The position numbers were made by a program, and so were the translations under genes. The notes beneath the pieces are model-generated. The model ran no database searches. It saw only the letters and a program-made list of their open reading frames with translations, and was not told where the DNA came from. Shown here piece by piece: positions 34,013 to 43,348 of a DNA stretch of 64,000 nt; the first letter of the stretch is position 1; each line of letters opens with the position of its first letter. This DNA comes from Paenibacillus chondroitinus NBRC 15376 (GTDB taxonomy: Bacteria > Bacillota > Bacilli > Paenibacillales > NBRC-103111), in assembly GCF_004000765.1 (NCBI RefSeq), contig NZ_BILW01000021.1, positions 1-64,000 of the forward strand. The letters run 5' to 3'.

Positions 34013-35099
34013 CCCGACTTTTTTTCTTACGAATCAATGCCACTATATATAAAACAAGTGGATACACCACTGTGATGAATAATCCCCAGCGTCCGACAAC
34101 TTGAATAATTTCATACATCTGCAGCAAATTTTGAGGAAACATAGCCATTACATATATAAAAGGAACTAGAAAGAAAGTAAACATCTTGTGATCCTTAAGT
34201 CGCAAGAGCTGGCTGATAAAATAAATGGCTAAGTAATACGATGACAGTAATGTCGTAAACACCGCCGTAACCCAAACAGCAAGAAAAGCCCCATCCAAAC
34301 GCTCCAAGATGTTCGCAGGCAGTGAAGTTGTTTTGGCTAATTCCAAGGTTGGCCACACTAATTTTTTAATTTCCTCCGATCCGAAGACGCCAACCGTCGC
34401 AATGACGATAAGGACATATAAAGCTCCGGAAATCCCCATCCCGACATAGCCTGCAATCATGGCCTTCTCCGGTCTGCGCATCGCAGGTATGACGATGGTC
34501 ATAACAAAAGAGCCTTGAAATAAGGCTGCCATCGTGAGGATGCCAGCAGACATGCCGCTTGGTTCATTCCCCCATATGGGAAGCAAATTGACTAAATGCG
34601 CGTTCTTCAGCGAGAGTACAACAATTAATAATCCAGGAAATACAATGACCGGGAAATAAAAATGATGGAAATAGGTAAACGTGGTAATATCCGCCCGTGA
34701 GGAAACAGCAGCTAGCAGCAGCATGACGATTACCGTCACTTCAAGCGGTGTTTTCATCAATACGGACGTAACAACGACTTCACCGAATTCCCTTGCTGCC
34801 AGCGCTGTAATCAGAGCAAAAAAAACAATGATTAATACACTGAATACGCCTGCCGTCCATTTGCCGATTAAAACCTTGCTGTAATCTATAATCGTTTGAT
34901 CAGGAAATCGCATTCCGAGCTTTGTTAGAAGCCAAAGACCAGCTATTCCAAGCATTAAACCGAGAAAAGTAACAAGCGGTGCCCCGGAATCAGCTGCTCG
35001 GACAGCAAAGAGTGAGAGAGCTAGCACCCCCACTCCAATAATCGTGCTAATCAGTATGATCGCGGCTTGAATTACCGTTATCTGGCGAGGATGCTCCAT
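33984..35099 (-). CDS. Spore germination permease, GerB family
   Basis: B subunit of the germinant receptor, an APC-superfamily membrane protein with about ten spans that binds the nutrient. Opening ITVIQAAIILISTIIGVGVL and GLWLLTKLGMRFPDQTIIDYSKVLIGKW are typical, and SPEEIK-like GSEEIKKLVWPTLELAKT is present near residue 240. 371 aa. AGGAGGAACGTAACCT precedes its ATG; the end of the gerA-type gene overlaps it by 53 nt. Confidence 0.93.
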   Translation of the reverse strand: MEHPRQITVIQAAIILISTIIGVGVLALSLFAVRAADSGAPLVTFLGLMLGIAGLWLLTKLGMRFPDQTIIDYSKVLIGKWTAGVFSVLIIVFFALITALAAREFGEVVVTSVLMKTPLEVTVIVMLLLAAVSSRADITTFTYFHHFYFPVIVFPGLLIVVLSLKNAHLVNLLPIWGNEPSGMSAGILTMAALFQGSFVMTIVIPAMRRPEKAMIAGYVGMGISGALYVLIVIATVGVFGSEEIKKLVWPTLELAKTTSLPANILERLDGAFLAVWVTAVFTTLLSSYYLAIYFISQLLRLKDHKMFTFFLVPFIYVMAMFPQNLLQMYEIIQVVGRWGLFITVVYPLVLYIVALIRKKKSRGDQLVAKSD

Positions 35100-36816
35100 A
35101 GGTTACGTTCCTCCTATCTCCAACCTTCAATGGATCTAACGTATTATTTGCTGCTTTGTCACTCATTTCTTTCGTTAATTTGCTTAGACGAGTGTCATTA
35201 GGGGTATGTAAAAGCCCAGGTCTTTTGGGCATCGACCATAGGGGCAAGCGTGCCAGCGTATCTTTCATCCCCTGGAAATTTCCAGGCACTATCGGGCTCA
35301 AATACGGAACGCCGAATGAACGCAGGGAGAGCATATGGTTCGCGATCAAAATTAATCCGATCATCACGCCATACAGACCGAAAATTCCTGACAAGATGAC
35401 CAGCGGGAATCGCAGCAATCTAAGAGCTAACGCTGCGTTATAGGCCGGTGTTGCAAATGAACCGATTGTCGTTAACGCAATGATAACAACCGTAATCGGT
35501 GAGATAAATCCTGCCGCTACCGCCGCTTGTCCTACAACAAGCACACCAACGATGGATAGAGCTCCGCCAACCTGTTGGGGGAGCCGCAGCGTCGCTTCCC
35601 TCAGAACTTCCATGGAGATTTCCATGATTAACACTTCAATGACCGACGGGAATGGCACTCCTGCTCTTCCCCCTGCCACTGCGACGGCGAACTCCGTTGG
35701 AATAAGCTCCGGATTAAACGAGATTAGAGCTACATACAACGATGGAAAAATCAGCGAGAATACCAGAGCAACGAGACGAGACAGACGTATGAAACTGACC
35801 AAGAGATACCGTTCCGAGTAATCCTCCACCGTTTGGTAAAATTGACTGAAAACTGTTGGCAAAATAAGAGCAAACGGTGATCCGTCTACCAGTAGAATCA
35901 CCCTGCCTTCCAGCAGGTTGGCGACTGCCTTATCTGGCCGTTCTGTGTTTTGAATTTGAGGAAAAGGCGAGACATGATTATCCTCGATAAATTGCTCCAA
36001 ATAACCTGCATCAAGAACGCCATCAATATCAATCAACGATAAGCGTCTGAATACCTCTTTAACGAGTTCAGGGTTCACAATGCCATTAATATAACAAAGA
36101 GCTACTTTGGATTTCGTAACTCGCCCAATCCGTATGGTTTTTATCCGCAAATCCGGTGTCGGGAGCCGATAGCGGAGAAGTGCCAAGTTCGTCCCCAATA
36201 TTTCGATAAAACCTTCCCGGGCTCCCCTGATCACCTGCTCTGTCTCCGGCTGCGAGATCGAACGCTTATCAACTTGGCGGGTGCTGAAAACAAAACCATC
36301 CGCCAGCCCATCAACCAGGATGACAGTTTTCCCTTCTACAATGGCTTGGATGATCTCATCCAGCTCGGTTTCCGTTCTGCCTTCACACGAGTATAGGGTA
36401 TCGTTCAACAGATAATCTCTCATTGAACGGTTATCATCCTTCGGATATCCCATCGCGGTCGTATGCATCAAGGGCTTTAATATATGATCATTTAAAAGTT
36501 GTTTATCAATTAAATCAGCGAAATATAAAGCAGCTGCCGGATGCTCGTCACATATGCAAAAACGGCGCATGATAAAATCGTCATTGTCGCCAAGTATACC
36601 CTGAACGAAGTCCAAGGAGTCATCGAGTTTATGGCTAATGGTAGCTTCAGCATATTTCTCCAAAGTCTGATGTGCGGGTGTTTCGACATGTAAAATCTTT
36701 GAAGACTGTTGACTTTGGGATCCCGGTCTTGTTCGACGCCTATACCATTGCCAAATCGTCATCCGAATACGCCCCCTGTACATCTCATTAGATGATTGCA
36801 GCTTTCTTCGCCCCAT
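35047..36816 (-). CDS. Spore germination protein, GerA family
   Basis: A subunit of the germinant receptor: a large soluble N-terminal region (about 1-300) with DFIMRRFCI, then five or so membrane spans (YVALISFNPELIPTEFAVAVAGGRAGVPFPSV is split across two). Typical late motif is LRLPQQVGGALSIVGVLVVGQAAV. ATG at 36816 (ribosome site AAGGAAATCA) gives 589 aa; the ATG at 36762 with AGGGGG is an alternative and the first ATG at 36882 less likely. It is first of the four-gene ger operon. Ligand unknown. Confidence 0.9.
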   Translation of the reverse strand: MGRRKLQSSNEMYRGRIRMTIWQWYRRRTRPGSQSQQSSKILHVETPAHQTLEKYAEATISHKLDDSLDFVQGILGDNDDFIMRRFCICDEHPAAALYFADLIDKQLLNDHILKPLMHTTAMGYPKDDNRSMRDYLLNDTLYSCEGRTETELDEIIQAIVEGKTVILVDGLADGFVFSTRQVDKRSISQPETEQVIRGAREGFIEILGTNLALLRYRLPTPDLRIKTIRIGRVTKSKVALCYINGIVNPELVKEVFRRLSLIDIDGVLDAGYLEQFIEDNHVSPFPQIQNTERPDKAVANLLEGRVILLVDGSPFALILPTVFSQFYQTVEDYSERYLLVSFIRLSRLVALVFSLIFPSLYVALISFNPELIPTEFAVAVAGGRAGVPFPSVIEVLIMEISMEVLREATLRLPQQVGGALSIVGVLVVGQAAVAAGFISPITVVIIALTTIGSFATPAYNAALALRLLRFPLVILSGIFGLYGVMIGLILIANHMLSLRSFGVPYLSPIVPGNFQGMKDTLARLPLWSMPKRPGLLHTPNDTRLSKLTKEMSDKAANNTLDPLKVGDRRNVTYGASSPDNGNSSRDHTD

Positions 36817-36863
36817 TGATTTCCTTCCATGTATTTTTATCCAAAATCGGGATTCTATGCATG

Positions 36864-36909
36864 AAAAAAACTGCCCCCTCAAGTCTTACAAGACCGTAGG
36901 AAGCAGTTC
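36864..36909 (-). terminator. Terminator of the intracellular GH43 gene
   Basis: On the minus strand AACTGC pairs with GCAGTT around a further AGTCTTACAAGAC-like stem, and seven T follow. Confidence 0.65.
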
Positions 36910-36924
36910 TATAGGAATAATTGT

Positions 36925-37905
36925 TTATTTATAAGGGTCAATCGTTTGGATAGTTCCATCCGCGTTATACGTTAATTCCGTGTATTTGACGCAGCGTTTA
37001 TGGTTAACGCCATCTGATAGGGAGCAGTCATGATAAAATAAGTACCATTTATCTTGGAATTGAACAATGGAATGATGGGTTGTCCACCCGATTACCGGCG
37101 TAAGGATCGTACCCTTAAACACATACGGCCCTTGAGGATGTTCGCTCATTGCATAAACAAGACAATGTGTAGTCCCCGTTGAATAGGACAGATAGTAATA
37201 TCCATTGTATTTATGAACCCATGGACCTTCGAAATATCGTCTGTCCTCATCTCCTGCTAGGATTGGATTGCCTTCTTCGTCCACAATCTTGATTTCTTGC
37301 GGCTCGTTCGTGAACGTGAGCATATCCTCACTTAGAACAGCCACTCTCGGCCCCAAGGCTGGTTCATTCTCTGCCGGCCCCTTAGCATCAGGAAGGAATG
37401 TTCCTGTCTGCCATTTCTCCAGCTGACCACCCCATAGTCCGCCAAAATAAATATAAGCTTTGTTATCCTCGTCGATGAACACGGCAGGATCAATACTGTA
37501 GCTGCCTGGGATATAATTCTCCTGAGCCGTAAAAGGACCTGCAGGCGTTGAGCTTGTCGCGACGCCAAGTCTGAAAATATCCTCTTTGTCCCGAGCCGGG
37601 AAAAAGAGATAATACGTATTGTTCTTATACGCTGCGTCTGGTGCCCATAATTGCTGCTTCGCCCAAGGAATATCTCTTAGGTGCAAAGCCTCGCCATGGT
37701 CGACACAAGGTGAATTAAAGTCGTCCATGGAGAGAATATGATAATCTTCCATCGCATATTGATCGCCATTATCATTAGAAGGTCCATCGTGGTCTAGGTC
37801 ATGGGAAGGATAAATATAAATTTTGCCGTCAAATACGTGGGCAGATGGATCAGCCGTGTAAATATGCGTAACTAAAGGTTCCTTAGGCTGTGCAGGCTTG
37901 TTCAT
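36925..37905 (-). CDS. Intracellular glycoside hydrolase, family 43
   Basis: Five-bladed beta-propeller enzyme, probable beta-xylosidase or alpha-L-arabinofuranosidase. Catalytic acids fit the family: general base in YTADPSAHVFD, pKa-modulating Asp in SIDPAVFIDED, and the general acid Glu in RRYFEGPWVHKYNG. No signal peptide. ATG at 37905 is preferred (9 bases after AAGGAG; another at 37911 is only 3 away) and gives 326 aa. It stands apart from the secreted GH43 at 51 kb, which could supply its oligosaccharides. Confidence 0.88.
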   Translation of the reverse strand: MNKPAQPKEPLVTHIYTADPSAHVFDGKIYIYPSHDLDHDGPSNDNGDQYAMEDYHILSMDDFNSPCVDHGEALHLRDIPWAKQQLWAPDAAYKNNTYYLFFPARDKEDIFRLGVATSSTPAGPFTAQENYIPGSYSIDPAVFIDEDNKAYIYFGGLWGGQLEKWQTGTFLPDAKGPAENEPALGPRVAVLSEDMLTFTNEPQEIKIVDEEGNPILAGDEDRRYFEGPWVHKYNGYYYLSYSTGTTHCLVYAMSEHPQGPYVFKGTILTPVIGWTTHHSIVQFQDKWYLFYHDCSLSDGVNHKRCVKYTELTYNADGTIQTIDPYK

Positions 37906-38028
37906 GTCCATTTTCTCCTTGTTAAACTTAGTTTGTTTAATGTATAAACTTACATACTTCATTATAACCAAGTTCGCCTAACAATCAAGAAAATTATGCA
38001 TCTGGGCATGAAATGATTGAAAAAGTGC

Positions 38029-38769
38029 TTACTGGGTGCGTTTTTCTGCTGCAATCAAAAGGAAAATGGGACGTCGGGCTTCATCTTTCATCTCCGGATA
38101 CTTGTCCAATGCTTCTTGCGTTGGTTGAGGCTCGGAGAGCTTAGTTATGCTGAATCCAGCATCGATCAACGCATTCATATACGTGGCAACCGTTCGATGA
38201 TACTTCACGACGTCCGTTTCCAGAAATCTAGCCTGTCTTAGTCCTTCATCCTGATAATTGTCGACTGGCCAATGCAGGCGTTCGCCTTGAGGACCATAAT
38301 ACCAATCTTGTTCAGCACGTGAAGTGAACATCGGATGCTCGACGGAGAGGATGAAGCGCCCCCCTTCTGTGAGGCAATGATGAACCTTATGACAGAGGTC
38401 ATCGAAATGTTCCACATAATGAATGGCAAGTGATGAAATCACCACATCAAATTGGCCTGCCGGAAAGTCGATGTCTTCAATCGCAAGTCGGCGATAGGTG
38501 ATGGCTTCATCCTCCGTTAGTTCTTGCGCACGCTCCAGCATTTTCTCGGAAAGATCCACGCCTACAACGAAGCGAGCTCCTTCCTGGCGTGCATATCGGC
38601 AATGCCAGCCATATCCGCAGCCAAGATCAAGCACGGCTTTGCCAGAAAGCTCCGGCAGCATCGCGCGAAGTGCAGGCCACTCCCCTGCCGCGTCCAATCC
38701 ACCTGTCGAGCGTGCCATTTGGCTGTATTTTTCAAAAAAGCTGTGATCATCATATTTGTTTTGTTTCAT
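38029..38769 (-). CDS. Class I SAM-dependent methyltransferase
   Basis: Methyltransferase of 246 aa. SAM motif I is KAVLDLGCGYGWHCRYARQEG (split about residues 43-63), motif II FVVGVDLSEKMLERA, motif III DIDFPAGQFDVVISSLAIHYVEH, all close to the UbiE/ubiquinone-type group. ORF lacks a clear strong ribosome site. The acceptor is unknown; no operon partner is near. Confidence 0.88.
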   Translation of the reverse strand: MKQNKYDDHSFFEKYSQMARSTGGLDAAGEWPALRAMLPELSGKAVLDLGCGYGWHCRYARQEGARFVVGVDLSEKMLERAQELTEDEAITYRRLAIEDIDFPAGQFDVVISSLAIHYVEHFDDLCHKVHHCLTEGGRFILSVEHPMFTSRAEQDWYYGPQGERLHWPVDNYQDEGLRQARFLETDVVKYHRTVATYMNALIDAGFSITKLSEPQPTQEALDKYPEMKDEARRPIFLLIAAEKRTQ

Positions 38770-38879
38770 AATTTTCTACTAGCTCCCGTCGGCTTCATAT
38801 TTTTCTCGTACACTACTAGCCTAATATATAAAAACCAATCATATCAAGTATGTTTGGTTTTCGGTCTACACTTTATTTA

Positions 38880-39075
38880 TCTGACCCAATTTTGGCCAAG
38901 CAACTGGACTTCCTACAGCTAATTCCGCGAGAGTTACCAGATTTCGTGCAGCTACTGATGATTTAGATGGAGCTACTAACTCTATTTCATTTTCTGCCGC
39001 AAAGTCGCGAAAATTAACGCTAGAAATTCCTGTTGTTACCGCTGCGAGGCACCATAGCAAATCCAAAGCAGCAAC
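38880..39075. repeat. Degenerate intergenic repeat region
   Basis: The stretch repeats AGCTA-type cores (CAGCTAATTCC, CAGCTACTGAT, GAGCTACTAAC) at spacings of about 33 and 22 bases, together with ATTTCG/TTTCATTTTC stretches. A 66-codon frame crosses it on the minus strand but without a ribosome site. The 38770-39103 gap is otherwise empty. Confidence 0.4.
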
Positions 39076-39103
39076 TTGTCAGCCAGTGGCTTAATCATAT
39101 GTA

Positions 39104-39137
39104 AAAAGCCCGACAGGTCTATGTCCCGTCGGGCTGC
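39104..39137 (-). terminator. Terminator of the exporter operon
   Basis: GCCCGAC and GTCGGGC pair around a 13-base loop, with five T following on the minus strand, just after the stop of the 738-aa gene. Confidence 0.82.
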
Positions 39138-39149
39138 ATACTGTAAATC

Positions 39150-41366
39150 TTAATGGAATTGCTTAATCAGACGTTTAGCTGTCCCGTTAGGGGTATTAAT
39201 AACTTCGTACATGTTGACGACGACACCCGAATCTACTTGCTCGTTTTTAAGTCCAGTGACAACAATTTTTTGCTTGCCGCTCGTCAGTTTGCCTGTACCG
39301 ACCAATGCGGACGTTTGAGTGCCTACGATGCGCCCAAGCGAATCCACCATGTCGAATTCAATGGTCGAGAAGTTCGAGTCTATGATGACTTGATCCTCAT
39401 GCGTGATATCAAGATCAAGGTTTAGTTGATAAGAGTAAGAACCTCCGCTGTACAGCCAACTAATTGACTCATCATTCACTTTCAATGAGAACGGATAGAG
39501 ATCAATTGTGTCGCCCTCATCCTCTTTCTGTAGAGCAACCTGATACGTTCCGAGTGATACTTTGCCTTCGGACACTGATTTATCATCATAGATGTTCAGC
39601 GCAAAGGCTTCATCGTCCGCTGTTTTGCGATTCGGAAGCAGATAGGAATAGCTAACCACATAAGAGCTGCCCGGCGTAAGTTGCGTGGTGACAGAGCTTT
39701 GGCGTGTGCCGGTGTACGAATTGCCACTGCTATCCAACAGCTCATTTTGAAGCTCAGGCAAGGCAATCGTGTTTGAGCCGTTATTTGTGATTTTGTATTT
39801 GGCGATGGCGGTTTTGTAGCCAAGATCATCGTTTTCGTGAGCATGAAGCTCAACAAGTGAAACATCCACATTTTTATTCACGATGGAATTATCCGTTAAA
39901 GTCAGCTTATTGCCAATCAAGTAGCTTGCAGCTGTTGTAAAGCCGTTTTTGGCTTCGCTCGCACCTTTCAGCAGGAACACCGCTACAGGCATCTGTCCTG
40001 TAGTTCCGCTACCCGTAGAAACTGTTGCCGATTCGGACGTCTCGTTCGTTCCAGCTGTTGTTGACGCTGTGTCTCCGCTTGCACTGTTCGTGCTAGTCGT
40101 GTTGTTCGTATTACCCGCACTACCCGTACTGCCTCCATTACCTGCGCCCGTCGTGCCCGATGTCTTCTCCCAGAGGACAAGCTGAGCCGCGTTCGGATCC
40201 GTGCCGGACGGCAAAATCGCATTAAAATAAAAGGTTGTTGTTTCTTTCGGAGCCAAAAATGCGGAGCGAGCCGTATTATCCGCTGCAGACAAAGCCGTGC
40301 CGGAATCTCCAACTTGGTAAGTCGCAATGAAGGATGGAATTGCCGCAGACGCTTCGCCGTTATTACTTAACGTAACAACCGTTTGCACATGAACGCCGTC
40401 AGCTTGCGTCGAGTACTGGGACGAACTCGCTTGGACTGTCATCTGCTCTCCGTCTTGCTGTCCGCTGTACTTCTGTTTCGTATTTAGCGCTGTTGTTTGG
40501 AGGGATGCATTCAGGCTCATGTTCCCCAGCGTCACATCTTCGGTTTGATTCAAGTAATAAAATTCCAACGATGCACCAGACATCGCCATCTGTTTTGAGA
40601 TAGGTGTTTTTAACGTTAAGGTATCCGATTCACTTGGAAGGAACGTTGTACTTGATCCATTTGCATAGGTCGAAGCGTATTTCAGGCCATTGGCATCTAC
40701 TAATCTGAACTGAAGAGCTGCAGGCAGTTTAACGCTGCTGGAACCGAGATTTTTCGCGGATACCTGCGTATACAGATACCATTTTCCATTCTCCGAAACG
40801 CGAACGCTCTGCCCTAGTTGGAAAGCGAGTGAAGCATCATTGGCTAATGTGCTGTCGAGTGTCCGAAGATTAATAATCTCTTCCGGCACGGTCACCTGAC
40901 CTTCTCCAAGCGCAGAACTTACAGGCAGTTGCCCCAGATGTTTCATGAAATCTGCCTGCCCTGCATCCCAACGGAACACATCGATCTTCAGCTGATCTGC
41001 GGATTCGCCTTCCGCCAAATTGGCGTAGAAACGAAAGCTCGTATCCTGCCCGGGAAGAACGCTGGCGCTTTTCTTTTCACTCAATTTAGCTGTAAAACTA
41101 TGCCCAGACGTATCGGTGACGCGCACGCCATATTGATTGAAGTCGATTGCATTCTGGTCCCCATTATGTAAGGAAACCGCGAACTGTAACGATGAGGACG
41201 AGAGCGCAGCTTGGCTGATTGTAAAATAAGAGGCAGAAGTAATATAAACGGCTTCCCCTGCTGCTTGAGCCATACCTGTGGGTAAAGAGGCAGCGGTTAG
41301 GCTGCCGGTCAATAACAAGGCTAAGGTCGTATGTTTCAAAGAAAGTGTTGTCAATTTGCGAATCAT
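39150..41366 (-). CDS. Large secreted protein in MacB-like operon
   Basis: Unrecognised 738-aa protein. A Sec signal peptide (about residues 1-36, ending GMAQAAGEA) leads to beta-rich repeats (LQFAVSLHNGDQNAIDFNQYG; LPAALQFRLVDANGLKYAS; ATYQVGDSGTA; YKITNNGSNTIALPELQ), each resembling a Big/CARDB-like domain. Residues about 400-460 are a low-complexity Gly/Ser/Thr/Asn linker. No anchor, lipobox or LPXTG is seen, so it should be released or wall-associated. It is the last gene of the operon with the adaptor, ATPase and permease, 55 bases after the permease gene, so it may be the cargo of or a partner to this transporter. Confidence 0.75.
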   Translation of the reverse strand: MIRKLTTLSLKHTTLALLLTGSLTAASLPTGMAQAAGEAVYITSASYFTISQAALSSSSLQFAVSLHNGDQNAIDFNQYGVRVTDTSGHSFTAKLSEKKSASVLPGQDTSFRFYANLAEGESADQLKIDVFRWDAGQADFMKHLGQLPVSSALGEGQVTVPEEIINLRTLDSTLANDASLAFQLGQSVRVSENGKWYLYTQVSAKNLGSSSVKLPAALQFRLVDANGLKYASTYANGSSTTFLPSESDTLTLKTPISKQMAMSGASLEFYYLNQTEDVTLGNMSLNASLQTTALNTKQKYSGQQDGEQMTVQASSSQYSTQADGVHVQTVVTLSNNGEASAAIPSFIATYQVGDSGTALSAADNTARSAFLAPKETTTFYFNAILPSGTDPNAAQLVLWEKTSGTTGAGNGGSTGSAGNTNNTTSTNSASGDTASTTAGTNETSESATVSTGSGTTGQMPVAVFLLKGASEAKNGFTTAASYLIGNKLTLTDNSIVNKNVDVSLVELHAHENDDLGYKTAIAKYKITNNGSNTIALPELQNELLDSSGNSYTGTRQSSVTTQLTPGSSYVVSYSYLLPNRKTADDEAFALNIYDDKSVSEGKVSLGTYQVALQKEDEGDTIDLYPFSLKVNDESISWLYSGGSYSYQLNLDLDITHEDQVIIDSNFSTIEFDMVDSLGRIVGTQTSALVGTGKLTSGKQKIVVTGLKNEQVDSGVVVNMYEVINTPNGTAKRLIKQFH

Positions 41367-41420
41367 GATGGTTACCTCCCGTAGCTTAGAATAGTCAATA
41401 AATCACTCAGCAATCATGAA

Positions 41421-42599
41421 TTAATCGTAACGAAGAGCATCAATTGGCTTTAATTTGGACGCTTTATTGGCCGGGTACAATCCGAAAATGACACCGACTA
41501 ATGCTGAGAATAAGAATGCGTATAGGCCTACATTAATGGAAAGACTTGTTTCCTGACTCGGATTAATATAGGGCCAAGCGAGCGATAACGCTACCCCAAC
41601 AACAAGGCCAATGAATCCACCCATTCCGCTGATTAACGTAGCTTCCACCAGGAACTGCAAGAGAATATTTCGACGTTTGGCCCCGATGGATTTACGAATC
41701 CCAATCTCTCGCGTTCGTTCACTAACGGTTACAAGCATGATATTCATAATTCCTATACCGCCAACCAGCAAGGATATCGCAGCTACAGCAACTAATTGAT
41801 TCGTTAGCGTGCTTGACGCCGTTTGTTTGGCGCTGATCAATTCGGATGAGTTGAAAATGTTATAACCTGACGTACTCTTGAATTTGCTCGCTAAATATCT
41901 CTCAAGAACAGCCTGCACCTTGCTGACCTCGTCCCCGCTTGCTGCTTCTACATACGCAGAGCGAATGGATCCTAATTTAAAATCTCTGCTCATTGTTGGC
42001 AGCGGCACAATAACCGCACTGTCTAGCGACGTTCCGCTTGTATTAGAACCTTTGCTTTTCAAAACACCGATAATCGTATACATGTAGCCATTGACATTGA
42101 TCTCCTCATTCAAAGGATCATCCTTGCCAAAAAATTTCGTCGCCACTTCGCTTCCTATGACCGCCACGTGATTGCGATAATCCAAATCCGCTTCGGCTAG
42201 GAAACGCCCGCTGCCCATTTCACCTTTTTGCATGCTCAGATAACGATCGTTCGTCCCTATCACGTTGTACGTTTCCGTCGTGCGGTCATACTTGATATTC
42301 GTGCTGTTTCTGGTCATGGTCGGTGCAATCCCGCTAATGCCCGATGTTCCTTCAAGCTCCATGATCTCTTCATACTTCAATTGGGTTGCGCGGCCATTAC
42401 CAAGCAGATTCACCGTAAGCAGGTTCGTTCCTAGTCCCTCATATTGCTTCTCAATCGATTTGGACGTTCCCTGACCGATAGATACCAGAGTAATTACGGA
42501 GCTAACCCCAATAATAACGCCAAGCATCGTCAGAACCGTCCTGAGCGGATTGGAACGAACCGTGGCCATCGCCATTTGAAAAAGCTCCCAAGGTCTCAT
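41421..42599 (-). CDS. MacB/FtsX-like ABC transporter permease
   Basis: Permease of the MacB/YknZ type. After a first span (about residues 21-42, LTMLGVIIGVSSVITLVSIGQG) comes a large external MacB_PCD domain, then three C-terminal spans (FtsX domain) with GIGIMNIMLVTVSERTREIGIRKSIGAKR (split about residues 285-313). Length 392 aa and 4-TM layout suit the family. Its ATG overlaps the ATPase stop by 4 nt. Confidence 0.93.
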   Translation of the reverse strand: MRPWELFQMAMATVRSNPLRTVLTMLGVIIGVSSVITLVSIGQGTSKSIEKQYEGLGTNLLTVNLLGNGRATQLKYEEIMELEGTSGISGIAPTMTRNSTNIKYDRTTETYNVIGTNDRYLSMQKGEMGSGRFLAEADLDYRNHVAVIGSEVATKFFGKDDPLNEEINVNGYMYTIIGVLKSKGSNTSGTSLDSAVIVPLPTMSRDFKLGSIRSAYVEAASGDEVSKVQAVLERYLASKFKSTSGYNIFNSSELISAKQTASSTLTNQLVAVAAISLLVGGIGIMNIMLVTVSERTREIGIRKSIGAKRRNILLQFLVEATLISGMGGFIGLVVGVALSLAWPYINPSQETSLSINVGLYAFLFSALVGVIFGLYPANKASKLKPIDALRYD

Positions 42600-43318
42600 C
42601 TCGTCACCGCCTCTTCCACTTTCGGAATCGGCATCGGCTGATTGCGAACATCCTTGATGATTTCGCCGTCTCGAAGCGTTACAACACGTTTGGCATGATC
42701 GGCAATATGATTGTCATGCGTAATCAGTACAATCGTGTTGCCCTGCTGATTGAGCTCCTGAATTAACTCCAGCACTTCAATCCCTGTTTTGGAGTCCAAG
42801 GCTCCGGTCGGTTCGTCAGCCAATATTAACGATGGTGAAATGGCCAGCGCTCTGGCAATCGCCACCCTTTGCTGCTGTCCCCCTGAAAGCTCACTCGGCT
42901 TGTGATGTCCGCGCTGGCCCATCCCCAGCTTTTCCAGCATTCGTTGGGCTTGCTCTCGGCGTTGTTTGGCAGGAATACCTGCATAAATCATCGGCAATTC
43001 CACATTTTCGATAGCGGATAGCCGGGGCAGCAAATTGAACTGTTGAAAAATAAAGCCGATTTTCCGATTTCTGAGTTCGGCCAAGCCGTTGTCGGACATT
43101 TTTACCGTAGAAACGCCATCCAGCGAGTATGTGCCTGAAGTCGGTATATCCAGCAATCCGATCGTATTCATGAGTGTGGATTTCCCAGATCCGCTGGGAC
43201 CGATAATAGCAACGAAATCACTTTTGGCAATGTGCAGGGTAATTCCCTTGAGAATTTGCAATTCTTCTTCCCCGCGTGCGTAGCTTTTGGTGACTCCCGT
43301 TAATTCAATGATATTCAT
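42596..43318 (-). CDS. ABC transporter ATP-binding protein (MacB/LolD type)
   Basis: ATPase with Walker A IGPSGSGKSTLMN (about residues 38-50), Q loop, signature SELSGGQQQRVAIARAL, Walker B LILADEPTGALDS and H loop VLITHD. 240 aa. GAAAGGAGCC ribosome site. It energises the neighbouring FtsX-type permease; the set resembles the YknXYZ and MacAB systems that export peptides or small molecules. Confidence 0.95.
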   Translation of the reverse strand: MNIIELTGVTKSYARGEEELQILKGITLHIAKSDFVAIIGPSGSGKSTLMNTIGLLDIPTSGTYSLDGVSTVKMSDNGLAELRNRKIGFIFQQFNLLPRLSAIENVELPMIYAGIPAKQRREQAQRMLEKLGMGQRGHHKPSELSGGQQQRVAIARALAISPSLILADEPTGALDSKTGIEVLELIQELNQQGNTIVLITHDNHIADHAKRVVTLRDGEIIKDVRNQPMPIPKVEEAVTR

Positions 43319-43348
43319 ACGACTGGCTCCTTTCCTCGAAGCTGCCCA

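Noticed and set aside
38866-39066. 66-codon minus frame after the methyltransferase gene region
   Set aside because: It covers a degenerate repeat (AGCTA cores); no ribosome site or protein features.
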